A stretch of DNA of 64,000 bases, from positions 21,864 through 85,863 of the forward strand of contig JAFSFT010000008.1 in assembly GCA_017435045.1 (NCBI GenBank), given 5' to 3'. The notes under the pieces are model-generated. The model was not told the DNA's origin, made no database searches, and was given only the letters and a program-made list of their open reading frames with translations. Position numbers and translations under genes: made by a program. Shown in pieces: positions 15,829 to 24,007 of this stretch (its first letter is position 1; the number at the start of each line of letters is the position of its first letter). The DNA comes from Oscillospiraceae bacterium. GTDB taxonomy: Bacteria > Bacillota > Clostridia > Oscillospirales > Ruminococcaceae.

Positions 15829-15933
15829 GCCAATCTTATATTGCTTGTATTTTAAAGATAAAATTCCTGCGTTGAAACGGATTTTTGTCGAAAAGATTTT
15901 ACAAATTGTAATATTTTGTCTTAAAATAACAGA

Positions 15934-17598
15934 TTATGTCAGACTTTGCAGAAAAATGTCGGTGCTGCCGTCGCTGGCATAGGATTTTTCTGTACCTACA
16001 AGACTTACATGGGTAAGGTCTGCACATTCAGGACTGCAGCTGCGTTTAAACTGTCCCACAGCAAATTTACGCCAGAACATCCTGAGCTTTTCGGTGATAT
16101 ATTCAACGGTGAATTCGCCTTCAAATATACTGTAGGCCTTTTCCACAATCTCTGCAGGAGATATCTTTGTCACTACTGTACAGTAGATAAAAAAGTCAAT
16201 AAGCTTGTAAGGGGCAAGTATATCTTCGGTCTTTTGCAGAATTTCGCCTCCGTGAGGGATAAGTTCAGGGCTTACAGGGATATTGAGCACCTTGTCCACA
16301 GCTTCTTTTACATCGGCAAATATTGCCATATCTGTAATATATGGCAGCATTGTACGCATAACAGTTTTGGAAACACAGCAGTTTACGTTGTAGCTTGCAA
16401 GCTGGTCGCCGCCAAAGGTGGAAAAACCAAGTGCAACCTCGCTTAAATCGCCTGTGCCAACCATAATTGCACCAAGGTGGTTTGCCATATTAAGGGCGTT
16501 CATTGTTCGGGTTCTTGCCTGAACATTTTCCATTGTAACGTCAGGGGTGATGCCGTCGTGATCGATGCTTAAAAGTGCTGCACGGCAGGTGTCGGTTATA
16601 TCAACGGCTTTAAGTTCAAGACCAAGCTTTTCACACAGTTCAAATGCAAGCCCTTTTGTTGTGTGGCTGGTACCAAAACCAGGCTGGGTGAGAATATGCA
16701 TGCCCTTTCTGTCAAGTCCAAGCATGTCAAAGGTTTTTACACATACAAGCAGTGCCATTGTGCTGTCCAGCCCGCCGGAAAGGTTGAGAACAATATCCTT
16801 GCAGCGGATATTCTTAAGACGGTTTGCAAGGCTTTCGCACTGCATATCAAACAAATCGAGACAGTAAAATTTTTCCGGTACGTTTGCAGGAATAAGCGGG
16901 TTCTGATTGTAACATACAGGAAAATCTGCCATTGCAGAATAATCTGCTGTATCTTCGCCAATATGGGGGAGGACAGCTTTTTCTATTTTAAAAACATCAG
17001 GGCAGTATTCAGAATGTCCGCTGCCGTAGTAAATGCCGGAGTCTGTGCTTTTTATAACGCCTGTTATCGGCATATAGAAATCAGGGCTTGTGGTATATCC
17101 GCTGCCTGCGGTGTTCAGCACAAAGGTGGTGCCGTATTTTTTGCTGATGGCTTTAAGTGTTTCTGTCCACAGATATTTCTGCCCTGCAAAGCCCTTTTCC
17201 ATCCAGTTGATAAACACTATATCGGTGCCGCTGCATATCTCGTTTACATTGCCGAAAAGCTGGCTGCTGTTTTTTACAATACGTGTTCTGTATCCGCACA
17301 CTTTGCCAGAAATACATGGAGTATATTCAGATGTTGCGGCATCAATTGTGTCCGCAACAACAGTAATGCCATGGCTTGCTGCCTTGCGGCAAAGATCGTC
17401 AATTTTGCTGTTATATGCTTTGATAAACCAGTCGGTGTCCTTAAGAATGCCAATCTGTGCACCCATCAGACATCCGGCAGGGTATACGATAACATCACAG
17501 CCTTTTTGTATACAGATGTCAAGGGCGGCGGCTGCCTTTTCAAAATTTGCGGTTATATTCATAGGTTGGGATTTAATTTTTGCAAGATAGATTTTCAT
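15934..17598 (-). CDS. nadE: NAD+ synthetase with a degenerate N-terminal nitrilase domain
   Basis: The C-terminal part is a standard NAD+ synthetase: P-loop LNLSGGLDSTMAL (about 270-282 from this start), QARTRTMNALNMANHLGA and GTGDLSEVALGFSTFGGDQ, the pattern of the long clostridial/Bacteroides NadE class. It adenylates and amidates deamido-NAD. Those long enzymes normally have a glutaminase domain with a Glu-Lys-Cys triad. Here the Glu motif (usually PELxLTGY) reads PAGCLMGAQ, no lysine loop of the KxxLPNY type is present, no CEDxW cysteine motif is found, and the domain is about 80 residues short (554 total against about 640). I infer an ammonia-dependent enzyme with a structural remnant domain. 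The start at 17598 follows GGGGG; an ATG four codons earlier overlaps that ribosome site. It is transcribed alone, divergent from the Lrp gene. Confidence 0.88.
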   Translation of the reverse strand: MKIYLAKIKSQPMNITANFEKAAAALDICIQKGCDVIVYPAGCLMGAQIGILKDTDWFIKAYNSKIDDLCRKAASHGITVVADTIDAATSEYTPCISGKVCGYRTRIVKNSSQLFGNVNEICSGTDIVFINWMEKGFAGQKYLWTETLKAISKKYGTTFVLNTAGSGYTTSPDFYMPITGVIKSTDSGIYYGSGHSEYCPDVFKIEKAVLPHIGEDTADYSAMADFPVCYNQNPLIPANVPEKFYCLDLFDMQCESLANRLKNIRCKDIVLNLSGGLDSTMALLVCVKTFDMLGLDRKGMHILTQPGFGTSHTTKGLAFELCEKLGLELKAVDITDTCRAALLSIDHDGITPDVTMENVQARTRTMNALNMANHLGAIMVGTGDLSEVALGFSTFGGDQLASYNVNCCVSKTVMRTMLPYITDMAIFADVKEAVDKVLNIPVSPELIPHGGEILQKTEDILAPYKLIDFFIYCTVVTKISPAEIVEKAYSIFEGEFTVEYITEKLRMFWRKFAVGQFKRSCSPECADLTHVSLVGTEKSYASDGSTDIFLQSLT

Positions 17599-17723
17599 AA
17601 TAGCCCCCATAGAATTTGTAGTTCATATATATAACACATATATAATAAGTATAACAAAAATAAACGGCCGAATGCAATTACAAAAATGTAATAAATACCG
17701 TATTGTAAAAAAACAGCATAAAT

Positions 17724-17764
17724 GATAAAATATTTTATTATATTTTATCAGCGGAGCAGCTCCG
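17724..17764. promoter_or_regulatory. Two palindromes in the nadE-lrp intergenic region
   Basis: GATAAAATA-N8-TATTTTATC (17724-17749) and CGGAGC-A-GCTCCG (17752-17764) lie side by side, about 50 bases before the Lrp start. They could be operators for the Lrp-type protein or part of its promoter. Confidence 0.4.
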
Positions 17765-17812
17765 TGGGATAATACACATCAGATATTGTTGTTTGTACAA
17801 AGGATATTGTTT

Positions 17813-18292
17813 ATGGAAAAGATACTCAGTATAATTGAAACTCAGCCACTGCTTACACCGGGCCAGATTGCTGCAATGGTGGACAGAACCGAGCAGGAGG
17901 TTGTTGATATAATTGAAAAATGTAAGCGCGAGGGCATCATCAAAGGCTACCGTACACTTATCGACTGGGATAAGGTTAGCACAAACCATGTTAAAGCACT
18001 TATCGAACTGCGTGTTTCTCCTAAAAAAGGCAGAGGCTTTGAGGAGATTGCACAGACTGTTGCTTCCATGCCGGAGGTTGAGGCAGTAACACTTATCAGC
18101 GGCGGTTACGACCTGCTGGTGGAAATCAAGGCAAAATCCTTTCAGGAGATTGCAATGCTTGTTGCAAAACGCCTTTCTCCGCTGGACGATGTAAACGGCA
18201 CAAAAACAAACTTTGTGCTGCGTCCTTATAAAGTCAGCGGTGTTCCGTTTATTGAGGAAGACAAGGACGAAAGGGGCTTCAATTTCTTATAA
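17813..18292 (+). CDS. Lrp/AsnC family transcriptional regulator
   Basis: The 159-residue protein has an N-terminal winged helix (QPLLTPGQIAAMVDRTEQEVVDIIEKCKREGIIKGY, about residues 9-45, of which the last part is the Lrp wing) and a C-terminal RAM/ACT-like effector domain with VEAVTLISGGYDLLVEIKAK, the GxxD hallmark. Lrp proteins sense amino acids and form octamers. The start at 17813 is supported by AAAGGA eight bases upstream; an in-frame ATG at 17786 has no ribosome site. Its stop overlaps the start of the aminotransferase gene (TAATG), so it probably controls that gene and its own expression. Confidence 0.92.
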   Translation: MEKILSIIETQPLLTPGQIAAMVDRTEQEVVDIIEKCKREGIIKGYRTLIDWDKVSTNHVKALIELRVSPKKGRGFEEIAQTVASMPEVEAVTLISGGYDLLVEIKAKSFQEIAMLVAKRLSPLDDVNGTKTNFVLRPYKVSGVPFIEEDKDERGFNFL

Positions 18293-19461
18293 TGAACTAC
18301 GATAAGCTTTTAAATCCTGTAATCGTAGCGGAAAAACCCTCGGGCATTCGCCGTTTCTTTGACCTTGCAAGCACCATGAAGGACTGCATTGTCCTGGGTG
18401 TTGGCGAGCCTGACTTCAAAACCCCATGGGTAATCCGCGAAGCAGGTATAACCAGCCTTGAAAAAGGCAGAACCTTTTACACCTCCAACAGCGGCCTTAT
18501 TCAGCTGCGTGATGAAATCTGCAGATATCTTCGCCGTCGCTTTGATATAAGATACGAGACTGACGAGGTTATGGTAACGGTGGGCGGCAGCGAGGGCATT
18601 GATGCCTGTATGCGTGCTGTGCTCTGCCCCGGCGACGAGGTTATCATTCCATATCCAAGCTATGTAAGCTATGGTCCTATGGCACACCTTGCAGGTGCAA
18701 CGGTAGTGCCTTTAAATACAAAGGCAGAAAACTCCTTCCGCATAACTGCAGAGGAACTTAAGGCTGTTATCACACCAAAGACAAAGCTGCTGGTGCTTCC
18801 GTATCCGTCCAACCCTACAGGTGCGGTTATGAGGAGGGAACACCTTGAGGAGATAGCAGAGGTTCTCCGCGGCACGGACATCCTTGTTATGAGTGATGAA
18901 ATCTATGCCGAGCTTACCTACGGCAGCGAAAGACATGTAAGTATTGTAAACCTTGAGGGGATGAAGGAACGCACAATCCTTATCAACGGTTTCTCCAAGG
19001 CACACGCAATGACAGGATGGCGTCTGGGCTATGCCTGTGCACCAAAACCTATTCTGCAGCAGATGCTTAAAATACATCAGTACGGGATTATGTCCGCACC
19101 TACAACCAGCCAGTATGCAGCTATCGTGGCACTTTCCCAGTGTGACGATGCAGTTGAGGAGATGCGTACACAGTACGATTTACGCCGCAAGTTCCTTACA
19201 AGTGAACTCAGACGCATAGGTATGCCAAGCTATGATGCAGACGGCACATTCTATGTTTTTGCAGATATAAGAGCAAGCGGACTTTCCAGCGAGGAATTCT
19301 GCGAAAGACTTATGTACGAAAAACGTGTTGTGGTTGTGCCGGGCACCGCCTTTGGCGATGCAGGCGAGGGCTTTGTACGCATAAGCTATTCCTACTCTAT
19401 CGACCACATACAGCAGGCACTGCGCCGAATGGAAGAATTTATGAACGAGGTAAAAAAATAA
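18292..19461 (+). CDS. Class I/II pyridoxal-phosphate aminotransferase
   Basis: The 389-residue protein is a fold-type I aminotransferase. The PLP lysine is K236 in NGFSKAHAMTGWRLGY. The substrate/PLP motif PYPSNPTGAVM is at about 170-180 and the pyridine-nitrogen aspartate lies in VMSDEIYAEL. The closest families are aspartate/aromatic aminotransferases (PatA/AspC type). It is coupled to the Lrp-family regulator by a one-base overlap, suggesting amino-acid-responsive control. The exact amino acid cannot be read from sequence. Confidence 0.92.
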   Translation: MNYDKLLNPVIVAEKPSGIRRFFDLASTMKDCIVLGVGEPDFKTPWVIREAGITSLEKGRTFYTSNSGLIQLRDEICRYLRRRFDIRYETDEVMVTVGGSEGIDACMRAVLCPGDEVIIPYPSYVSYGPMAHLAGATVVPLNTKAENSFRITAEELKAVITPKTKLLVLPYPSNPTGAVMRREHLEEIAEVLRGTDILVMSDEIYAELTYGSERHVSIVNLEGMKERTILINGFSKAHAMTGWRLGYACAPKPILQQMLKIHQYGIMSAPTTSQYAAIVALSQCDDAVEEMRTQYDLRRKFLTSELRRIGMPSYDADGTFYVFADIRASGLSSEEFCERLMYEKRVVVVPGTAFGDAGEGFVRISYSYSIDHIQQALRRMEEFMNEVKK

Positions 19462-19567
19462 CCTTTTCGTAAAATGCATAAAAAATGTTCCACAAGGGCA
19501 TTTATGTCCCTGACTTAAAAGGAAAAATATATATTATTAATACATTTATTATAAGGAGGAAAAAATT

Positions 19568-20569
19568 ATGGACGCACCAAAAAAACGTGTATTCAGCGGC
19601 ATACAGCCAACAGGTGCTTTTACACTTGGAAACTATATAGGTGCTGTGCGTAACTGGCCTCTTTTGCAGGATGAATATGACTGCATCTACTGCGTGGTAG
19701 ACCAGCACGCTCTCACAATCCGCCAGGTGCCTGCAGAACTTCGCAAACGCAGCTACGAGGCAGCGGCAATGCTGCTGGCATCGGGTATCGACCCACAGAA
19801 ATCTCTTGTGTTTATCCAGAGCCATGTTCCTCAGCATTCCCAGCTGGCGTGGGTGCTCAGCTGTAACGCACAGTATGGCGAGCTTGGACGTATGACACAG
19901 TTCAAGGACAAAAGTTCCAAACATGCAGACAACATCAATACCGGTCTTTTCACATATCCTGTGCTTATGGCGGCAGATATCATGCTGTACAATGCACACT
20001 ATGTGCCTGTAGGCGGGGACCAGAAACAGCACGTTGAACTGGCAAGGGATATTGCACAGCGTTTCAACAACAATTACAGCGAAACTTTTGTTCTGCCTGA
20101 ACCTATGATTCCAAAGGTAGGTGCAAGGGTTATGAGCCTGCAGGAGCCTTCAAAGAAAATGTCAAAATCTGACGCAAACGAAAAAAGCTTTGTACTGATG
20201 ACAGATTCTGCCGATGTAATTATGAAAAAATTCAAATCTGCAGTTACAGACAGCGACGGTGTTGTCAGATATGATGTGGAAAACAAACCGGGCATCTCCA
20301 ATCTTATGGGCATCTACTCTGTAATGACAGGAAAGGGCTTTGAGGATATTGAAAAGGAATTTGAGGGTCAGGGATACGGCACATTCAAAGCTGCAGTTGC
20401 AGAAAGTGTAATTGACACCCTTAAACCTGTTCAGGACGAATATAACCGCATTCTCAGCGATAAGCCATATCTTGAAGGTATGCTTAAAGAAGGTGCAGAA
20501 AAAGCACGTTATCAGGCAAACAAGCTGCTCAACAAGGTTTACCGCAAGATTGGTTTTGCACAGTTTTAG
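19568..20569 (+). CDS. trpS: Tryptophanyl-tRNA synthetase
   Basis: The 333-residue class I synthetase charges tRNA-Trp. The HIGH-like motif is TLGNYIG (about 19-25), preceded by SGIQPTGA, and the KMSKS loop is KKMSKSDAN (about 197-205). Length fits the family. A perfect AAGGAGG ribosome site is seen. The 106-base upstream spacer is too short for a T-box leader and contains no T-box sequence, so the gene is probably not under tRNA-sensing control. A GC-rich terminator follows. Confidence 0.97.
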   Translation: MDAPKKRVFSGIQPTGAFTLGNYIGAVRNWPLLQDEYDCIYCVVDQHALTIRQVPAELRKRSYEAAAMLLASGIDPQKSLVFIQSHVPQHSQLAWVLSCNAQYGELGRMTQFKDKSSKHADNINTGLFTYPVLMAADIMLYNAHYVPVGGDQKQHVELARDIAQRFNNNYSETFVLPEPMIPKVGARVMSLQEPSKKMSKSDANEKSFVLMTDSADVIMKKFKSAVTDSDGVVRYDVENKPGISNLMGIYSVMTGKGFEDIEKEFEGQGYGTFKAAVAESVIDTLKPVQDEYNRILSDKPYLEGMLKEGAEKARYQANKLLNKVYRKIGFAQF

Positions 20570-20617
20570 TGTATAGTGTGCTTTGTCCGACAAAGCAGAA
20601 GTAAAGAAATAAAAAGT

Positions 20618-20656
20618 ATACCGCCGCAGGATGTAAAATGCCTGCGGCGGTTTTTG
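20618..20656 (+). terminator. Intrinsic terminator after trpS
   Basis: A perfect 11-base stem, ACCGCCGCAGG / CCTGCGGCGGT, with a 10-base loop and TTTTT. Confidence 0.9.
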
Positions 20657-21177
20657 TAATATGAGTACACAATATAATTTTTAAACCTGTAAATTTGTGT
20701 TTGTGACAAGGATTGGTCAAAATGGAGAAAATAATTAATGACCTTTGTCTAAAACTGCCAAACAACATTTAATATGGATAAAACTCAATATAAATTAAAT
20801 TTATAACATAGGCTTTTAAAACTGTATCAAAGCGGTTTTGTAACAAAAAGTAATAACTTTTGTCTATAGCTTGAAAAACGGATTTAATCAAAAAAGATAA
20901 AAGAGTTTTCACATAAAGTTCAAAAAAATAAAAAAATAGTGTTGCAAAACATATGTTTTATGCTATAATCTTAGTTAATGTAAATAATTTGTTCATAAAA
21001 TTATTACAAAATGTACACAGTAAAACACAGTTGTGCGTCAATGATGGACAAAATTGACAAAAATGTTACAATTGACCATAAAAAATATCAATGACTTTTT
21101 TGGTGATACAAATGTGTGTCAAGGACGGACAAACTGGGGAATAAATCTTAAATATTTTTATACGGAGGTATACCATC
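20657..21177. other. Long AT-rich leader region of the threonine ammonia-lyase gene with a repeated motif
   Basis: About 520 bases without a credible gene. It holds a promoter at 20942-20969 and a roughly 200-base untranslated leader. A motif close to GTGTCAAGGACGGACAAA appears at 21034-21053 and 21114-21133, and a looser copy, GTGACAAGGATTGGTCAAA, upstream at about 20703-20721. No known riboswitch or T-box could be recognised. Confidence 0.45.
20942..20969 (+). promoter_or_regulatory. Promoter for the threonine ammonia-lyase gene
   Basis: TTGCAA, a 16-base spacer and a perfect TATAAT. Transcription would begin about 200 bases before the gene. Confidence 0.65.
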
Positions 21178-22374
21178 ATGATTAGTATGGATATGATCAG
21201 AGAAGCTCACGAAGTTGTTAAAGCTGCTGGTGCAGTTTACACTCCAATTCTCAACATCCCAAAAATTGCTGAAAATCTTTATGTAAAATGCGAAAACCTT
21301 CAGAAAACAGGTTCCTTCAAACTCAGAGGCGCAACTTACAAAATTTCCAAACTTACAGATGCAGAAAAAGCAGCTGGCGTTATCGCAGCATCTGCTGGTA
21401 ACCATGCACAGGGCGTTGCACTTTCCGCAACAAACATGGGCGTTAAATCTGTAATCTGCATGCCAGCAGGCGCTCCACTTGCAAAAGTTGAAGCAACAAA
21501 AGGCTACGGTGCAGAAGTTGTTCTTGTACCAGGCGCATTTGACGATGCAGCAGCAAAAGCAGTTGAACTTCAGAAAGAATTCGGTTACACATTTGCTCAC
21601 CCATACAACGATGACTACGTAATGGCTGGTCAGGGTACAATCGGTCTTGAAATTATGGAACAGGCTCCAGATGCAGACTGTGTTATCGTTCCAATCGGCG
21701 GCGGCGGTATTGCTTCCGGTATTGCTTACGCAATCAAACATATTAAACCAGAATGTACAGTAATCGGTGTTCAGGCTGACGAAGCTTCCGCAATGGTTAA
21801 CTCCATCCGTTCCGGCGTACTCGGCACAACAGCAACAGCTAACACAATCGCTGACGGCTGTGCAGTTAAAGCACCTGGCGACAAAACATTTGCAGTATGT
21901 AAAGAATATCTTGACGATGTAGTTTCCGTTTCCGAAGAAGCTATCGCTATCGCTATGCTTGCTCTTGCTGAAAAAGGCAAAGTTGTAGCAGAAGGTGCTG
22001 GCGCTATGCCAACAGCTGCTGTTATGAGCGGCAAAGTTGACGGTTCCAAATACAACAAAATCGTATGTATGGTATCCGGCGGTAACGTAGACATCGGCAT
22101 GCAGCAGAAACTCTTTACAAAAGCTCTCACAGCAACAGGCCGTATGGCAGAAATCTCCACAGAAGTTTCTGATAAAGCAGGCAACCTTGTTAAACTCATC
22201 GACCTTGTTTCCTCCACAGGTGCTAACATCCTTGAACTCAACCACGTTAGAAGCCATATGGATGTTGATATCACAAGCTGTGTAGTACGTCTCACAATCG
22301 AAACAAGAGATCAGGAACACAAAGATGCAGTTTACGCACTTCTTGCTGAAAACGGCTACAGACACGTTAAGTAA
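21178..22374 (+). CDS. ilvA: Threonine ammonia-lyase
   Basis: The 398-residue PLP enzyme deaminates threonine to 2-oxobutanoate. The PLP lysine lies in GSFKLRGATYK (about residue 45), the phosphate cup is IGGGGIASG (about 177-185) and AGNHAQGVA is conserved. The last 75 residues form one ACT domain (KAGNLVKLIDLVSSTGANILEL), typical of short, single-ACT IlvA/TdcB enzymes. The ATG at 21178 follows GGAGG by nine bases. Codon choice is extremely biased to AAA, GAA, GGC, GTT and CTC, as in ribosomal protein genes, so it is probably made in large amounts, which favours a catabolic role (threonine fermentation) over isoleucine synthesis. A long leader precedes it and an amino-acid symporter gene follows. 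Confidence 0.93.
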   Translation: MISMDMIREAHEVVKAAGAVYTPILNIPKIAENLYVKCENLQKTGSFKLRGATYKISKLTDAEKAAGVIAASAGNHAQGVALSATNMGVKSVICMPAGAPLAKVEATKGYGAEVVLVPGAFDDAAAKAVELQKEFGYTFAHPYNDDYVMAGQGTIGLEIMEQAPDADCVIVPIGGGGIASGIAYAIKHIKPECTVIGVQADEASAMVNSIRSGVLGTTATANTIADGCAVKAPGDKTFAVCKEYLDDVVSVSEEAIAIAMLALAEKGKVVAEGAGAMPTAAVMSGKVDGSKYNKIVCMVSGGNVDIGMQQKLFTKALTATGRMAEISTEVSDKAGNLVKLIDLVSSTGANILELNHVRSHMDVDITSCVVRLTIETRDQEHKDAVYALLAENGYRHVK

Positions 22375-22465
22375 TTAAAAATTGGTATAAGACCATTTAT
22401 ATAATTAAGAAATAAAATAAAAATACTTAATTATATATGAAAATTAACAAATTGTTAAAAAACAC

Positions 22466-22494
22466 TTGACAAAGTGTTAAAAAATATGTAAATT
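22466..22494 (+). promoter_or_regulatory. Promoter for the symporter gene
   Basis: A perfect TTGACA, a 17-base spacer and TAAATT. About 90 bases of leader follow. Confidence 0.65.
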
Positions 22495-22506
22495 ACTATA
22501 GGTATC

Positions 22507-22532
22507 TATCGGGAGGCATAATCTCCTCCCGA
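22507..22532 (+). other. Hairpin in the symporter leader
   Basis: TATCGGGAGG / CTCCTCCCGATA forms a strong stem with a small loop and no T-run. It sits at the expected 5' end of the transcript and could stabilise the mRNA or weakly terminate the preceding gene. Confidence 0.5.
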
Positions 22533-22592
22533 TAATATATAATTAAAAGACTTTATTAAAAGTAGAAAAATTTAAGAAAGGTTTGAAAAATC

Positions 22593-23780
22593 ATGAAAAA
22601 ACTTGGTTTGCTTCCAAAACTCGTTATTGGTATCGCACTCGGTATCGTAATCGGTGCAGTATCCAGCAGCGTGGGTACAGAAATCCCAGTTAGACTCTTG
22701 GCTACATACAACGGTATCTTCAGCCAGTTCCTTAACTTCGTAATCCCACTCATCATCGTTGGCTTTATCGTTCCTGGTATTGCTGACCTCGGCACAGGCG
22801 CAGGTAAAACACTTGCTTCCACAGCAGGTATCGCATACGTTTCCACAGTATGTGCAGGTTCCCTCGCATTCATCACAGCAACAATCCTCTTCCCAGGTCT
22901 TCTTGCTGGCGGCGACGGCCTCCTTGCTAACGTATTCGACAACCCAGAACACACAACACTCGCAGGCTACTTCACAGTTGAAATGCCAGCTATCATGGGT
23001 GTTATGTCTGCTCTTATCCTTGCATTTGTTCTCGGTCTTGGTATCGCTGTAACAAAATCCGAAACACTCAAGAAAATCTTTGATGAATTCCAGAGCATTA
23101 TCTCCAAAGTTATTGCTTCTATCATCATCCCACTTCTCCCAATCCACGTTATGGGTATCTTCTGTAACCTCACATACGCAGGTACAGTTGTAATGATCAT
23201 GTCCACATTTGCAAAAGTATTCGCAGTAGTTATCGTTCTCCACTGCGTAATGATCGTTCTCCAGTACGTTCTTGCAGGCGCACTCGGCAAAAAGAACCCA
23301 TTCGTTTGCATCAAAAACATGCTCCCAGCATACGCAACAGCTATCGGTACACAGTCTTCTGCTGCTACAATTCCAGTTACAAACGCTCAGACAAAACTCA
23401 ACGGCGTTTCTGCTGAAATCGCAGACTTCGTAGTACCACTCTGTGCAACAATCCACCTCTCCGGTTCTACAATCACACTCACATGCTGCTCCATGGCTAT
23501 CATGATGCTCTCCGGTATGCCAACAGGCTTCGGCACAATCTTCCCATTCATCCTTATGCTTGGTGTTACAATGGTTGCTGCTCCTGGCGTACCAGGTGGT
23601 GCTGTTATGGCTGCTCTCGGTCTCCTCGAATCCATGCTCGGCTTCAACGAAGTACAGCTTTCTCTTATGATCGCTCTCTACCTCGCTCAGGACTCCTTCG
23701 GTACAGCATGTAACGTTACAGGTGACGGCGCTATCGCTATCATCGTTGACGCTCTCTTCGGCAAAAAACAGAACGCTTAA
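22593..23780 (+). CDS. Dicarboxylate/amino acid:cation symporter (DAACS family)
   Basis: The 395-residue membrane protein has eight or so helices and the two re-entrant hairpins of the GltPh/SstT fold. The first hairpin carries the serine-rich IGTQSSAATIPVT block (about 250-262), and the later AQDSFGTACNVTGDGAIAII block holds the conserved asparagine and aspartate for substrate binding (normally NMDGT; here NVTGD). Family members import Glu, Asp, Ser/Thr or dicarboxylates with Na+ or H+. The adjacent threonine ammonia-lyase and the same highly biased codon set suggest serine/threonine uptake for fermentation, but this is inference. The gene has its own promoter, a leader hairpin and a terminator. 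Confidence 0.9.
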   Translation: MKKLGLLPKLVIGIALGIVIGAVSSSVGTEIPVRLLATYNGIFSQFLNFVIPLIIVGFIVPGIADLGTGAGKTLASTAGIAYVSTVCAGSLAFITATILFPGLLAGGDGLLANVFDNPEHTTLAGYFTVEMPAIMGVMSALILAFVLGLGIAVTKSETLKKIFDEFQSIISKVIASIIIPLLPIHVMGIFCNLTYAGTVVMIMSTFAKVFAVVIVLHCVMIVLQYVLAGALGKKNPFVCIKNMLPAYATAIGTQSSAATIPVTNAQTKLNGVSAEIADFVVPLCATIHLSGSTITLTCCSMAIMMLSGMPTGFGTIFPFILMLGVTMVAAPGVPGGAVMAALGLLESMLGFNEVQLSLMIALYLAQDSFGTACNVTGDGAIAIIVDALFGKKQNA

Positions 23781-23816
23781 TTTATTAAGTACACTGTAAT
23801 AACCAAAGAATATTTA

Positions 23817-23849
23817 AAGGCATTGCCCTTATGGGCAGTGCCTTTTTTA
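23817..23849 (+). terminator. Intrinsic terminator
   Basis: AAGGCATTGCCC / GGGCAGTGCCTT stem with a four-base loop and a T-run. Confidence 0.9.
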
Positions 23850-23945
23850 TTTGTGCATCAGTATTATGCTTTAAGCAATAGTTGGCGTTGTGCACTTTTT
23901 GCAGTGCATAGAAATCCGTTTTAGCAGGCTGTTCATATCTTATAC

Positions 23946-23974
23946 TTGATATATTTTATAAAAGATAGTAAAAT
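23946..23974 (+). promoter_or_regulatory. Promoter of the dTDP-rhamnose operon
   Basis: TTGATA, a 17-base spacer and TAAAAT, 34 bases before the first gene. Confidence 0.65.
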
Positions 23975-24007
23975 ATAATAGATAATATATGTTTAAATGG
24001 GGGTATT

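Noticed and set aside
19462-19567. T-box leader for trpS
   Set aside because: The spacer is only 106 bases and has no T-box or specifier structure.
21148-22365. A 405-codon antisense frame over the threonine ammonia-lyase gene
   Set aside because: Cys/Phe-rich shadow of a strongly codon-biased gene.
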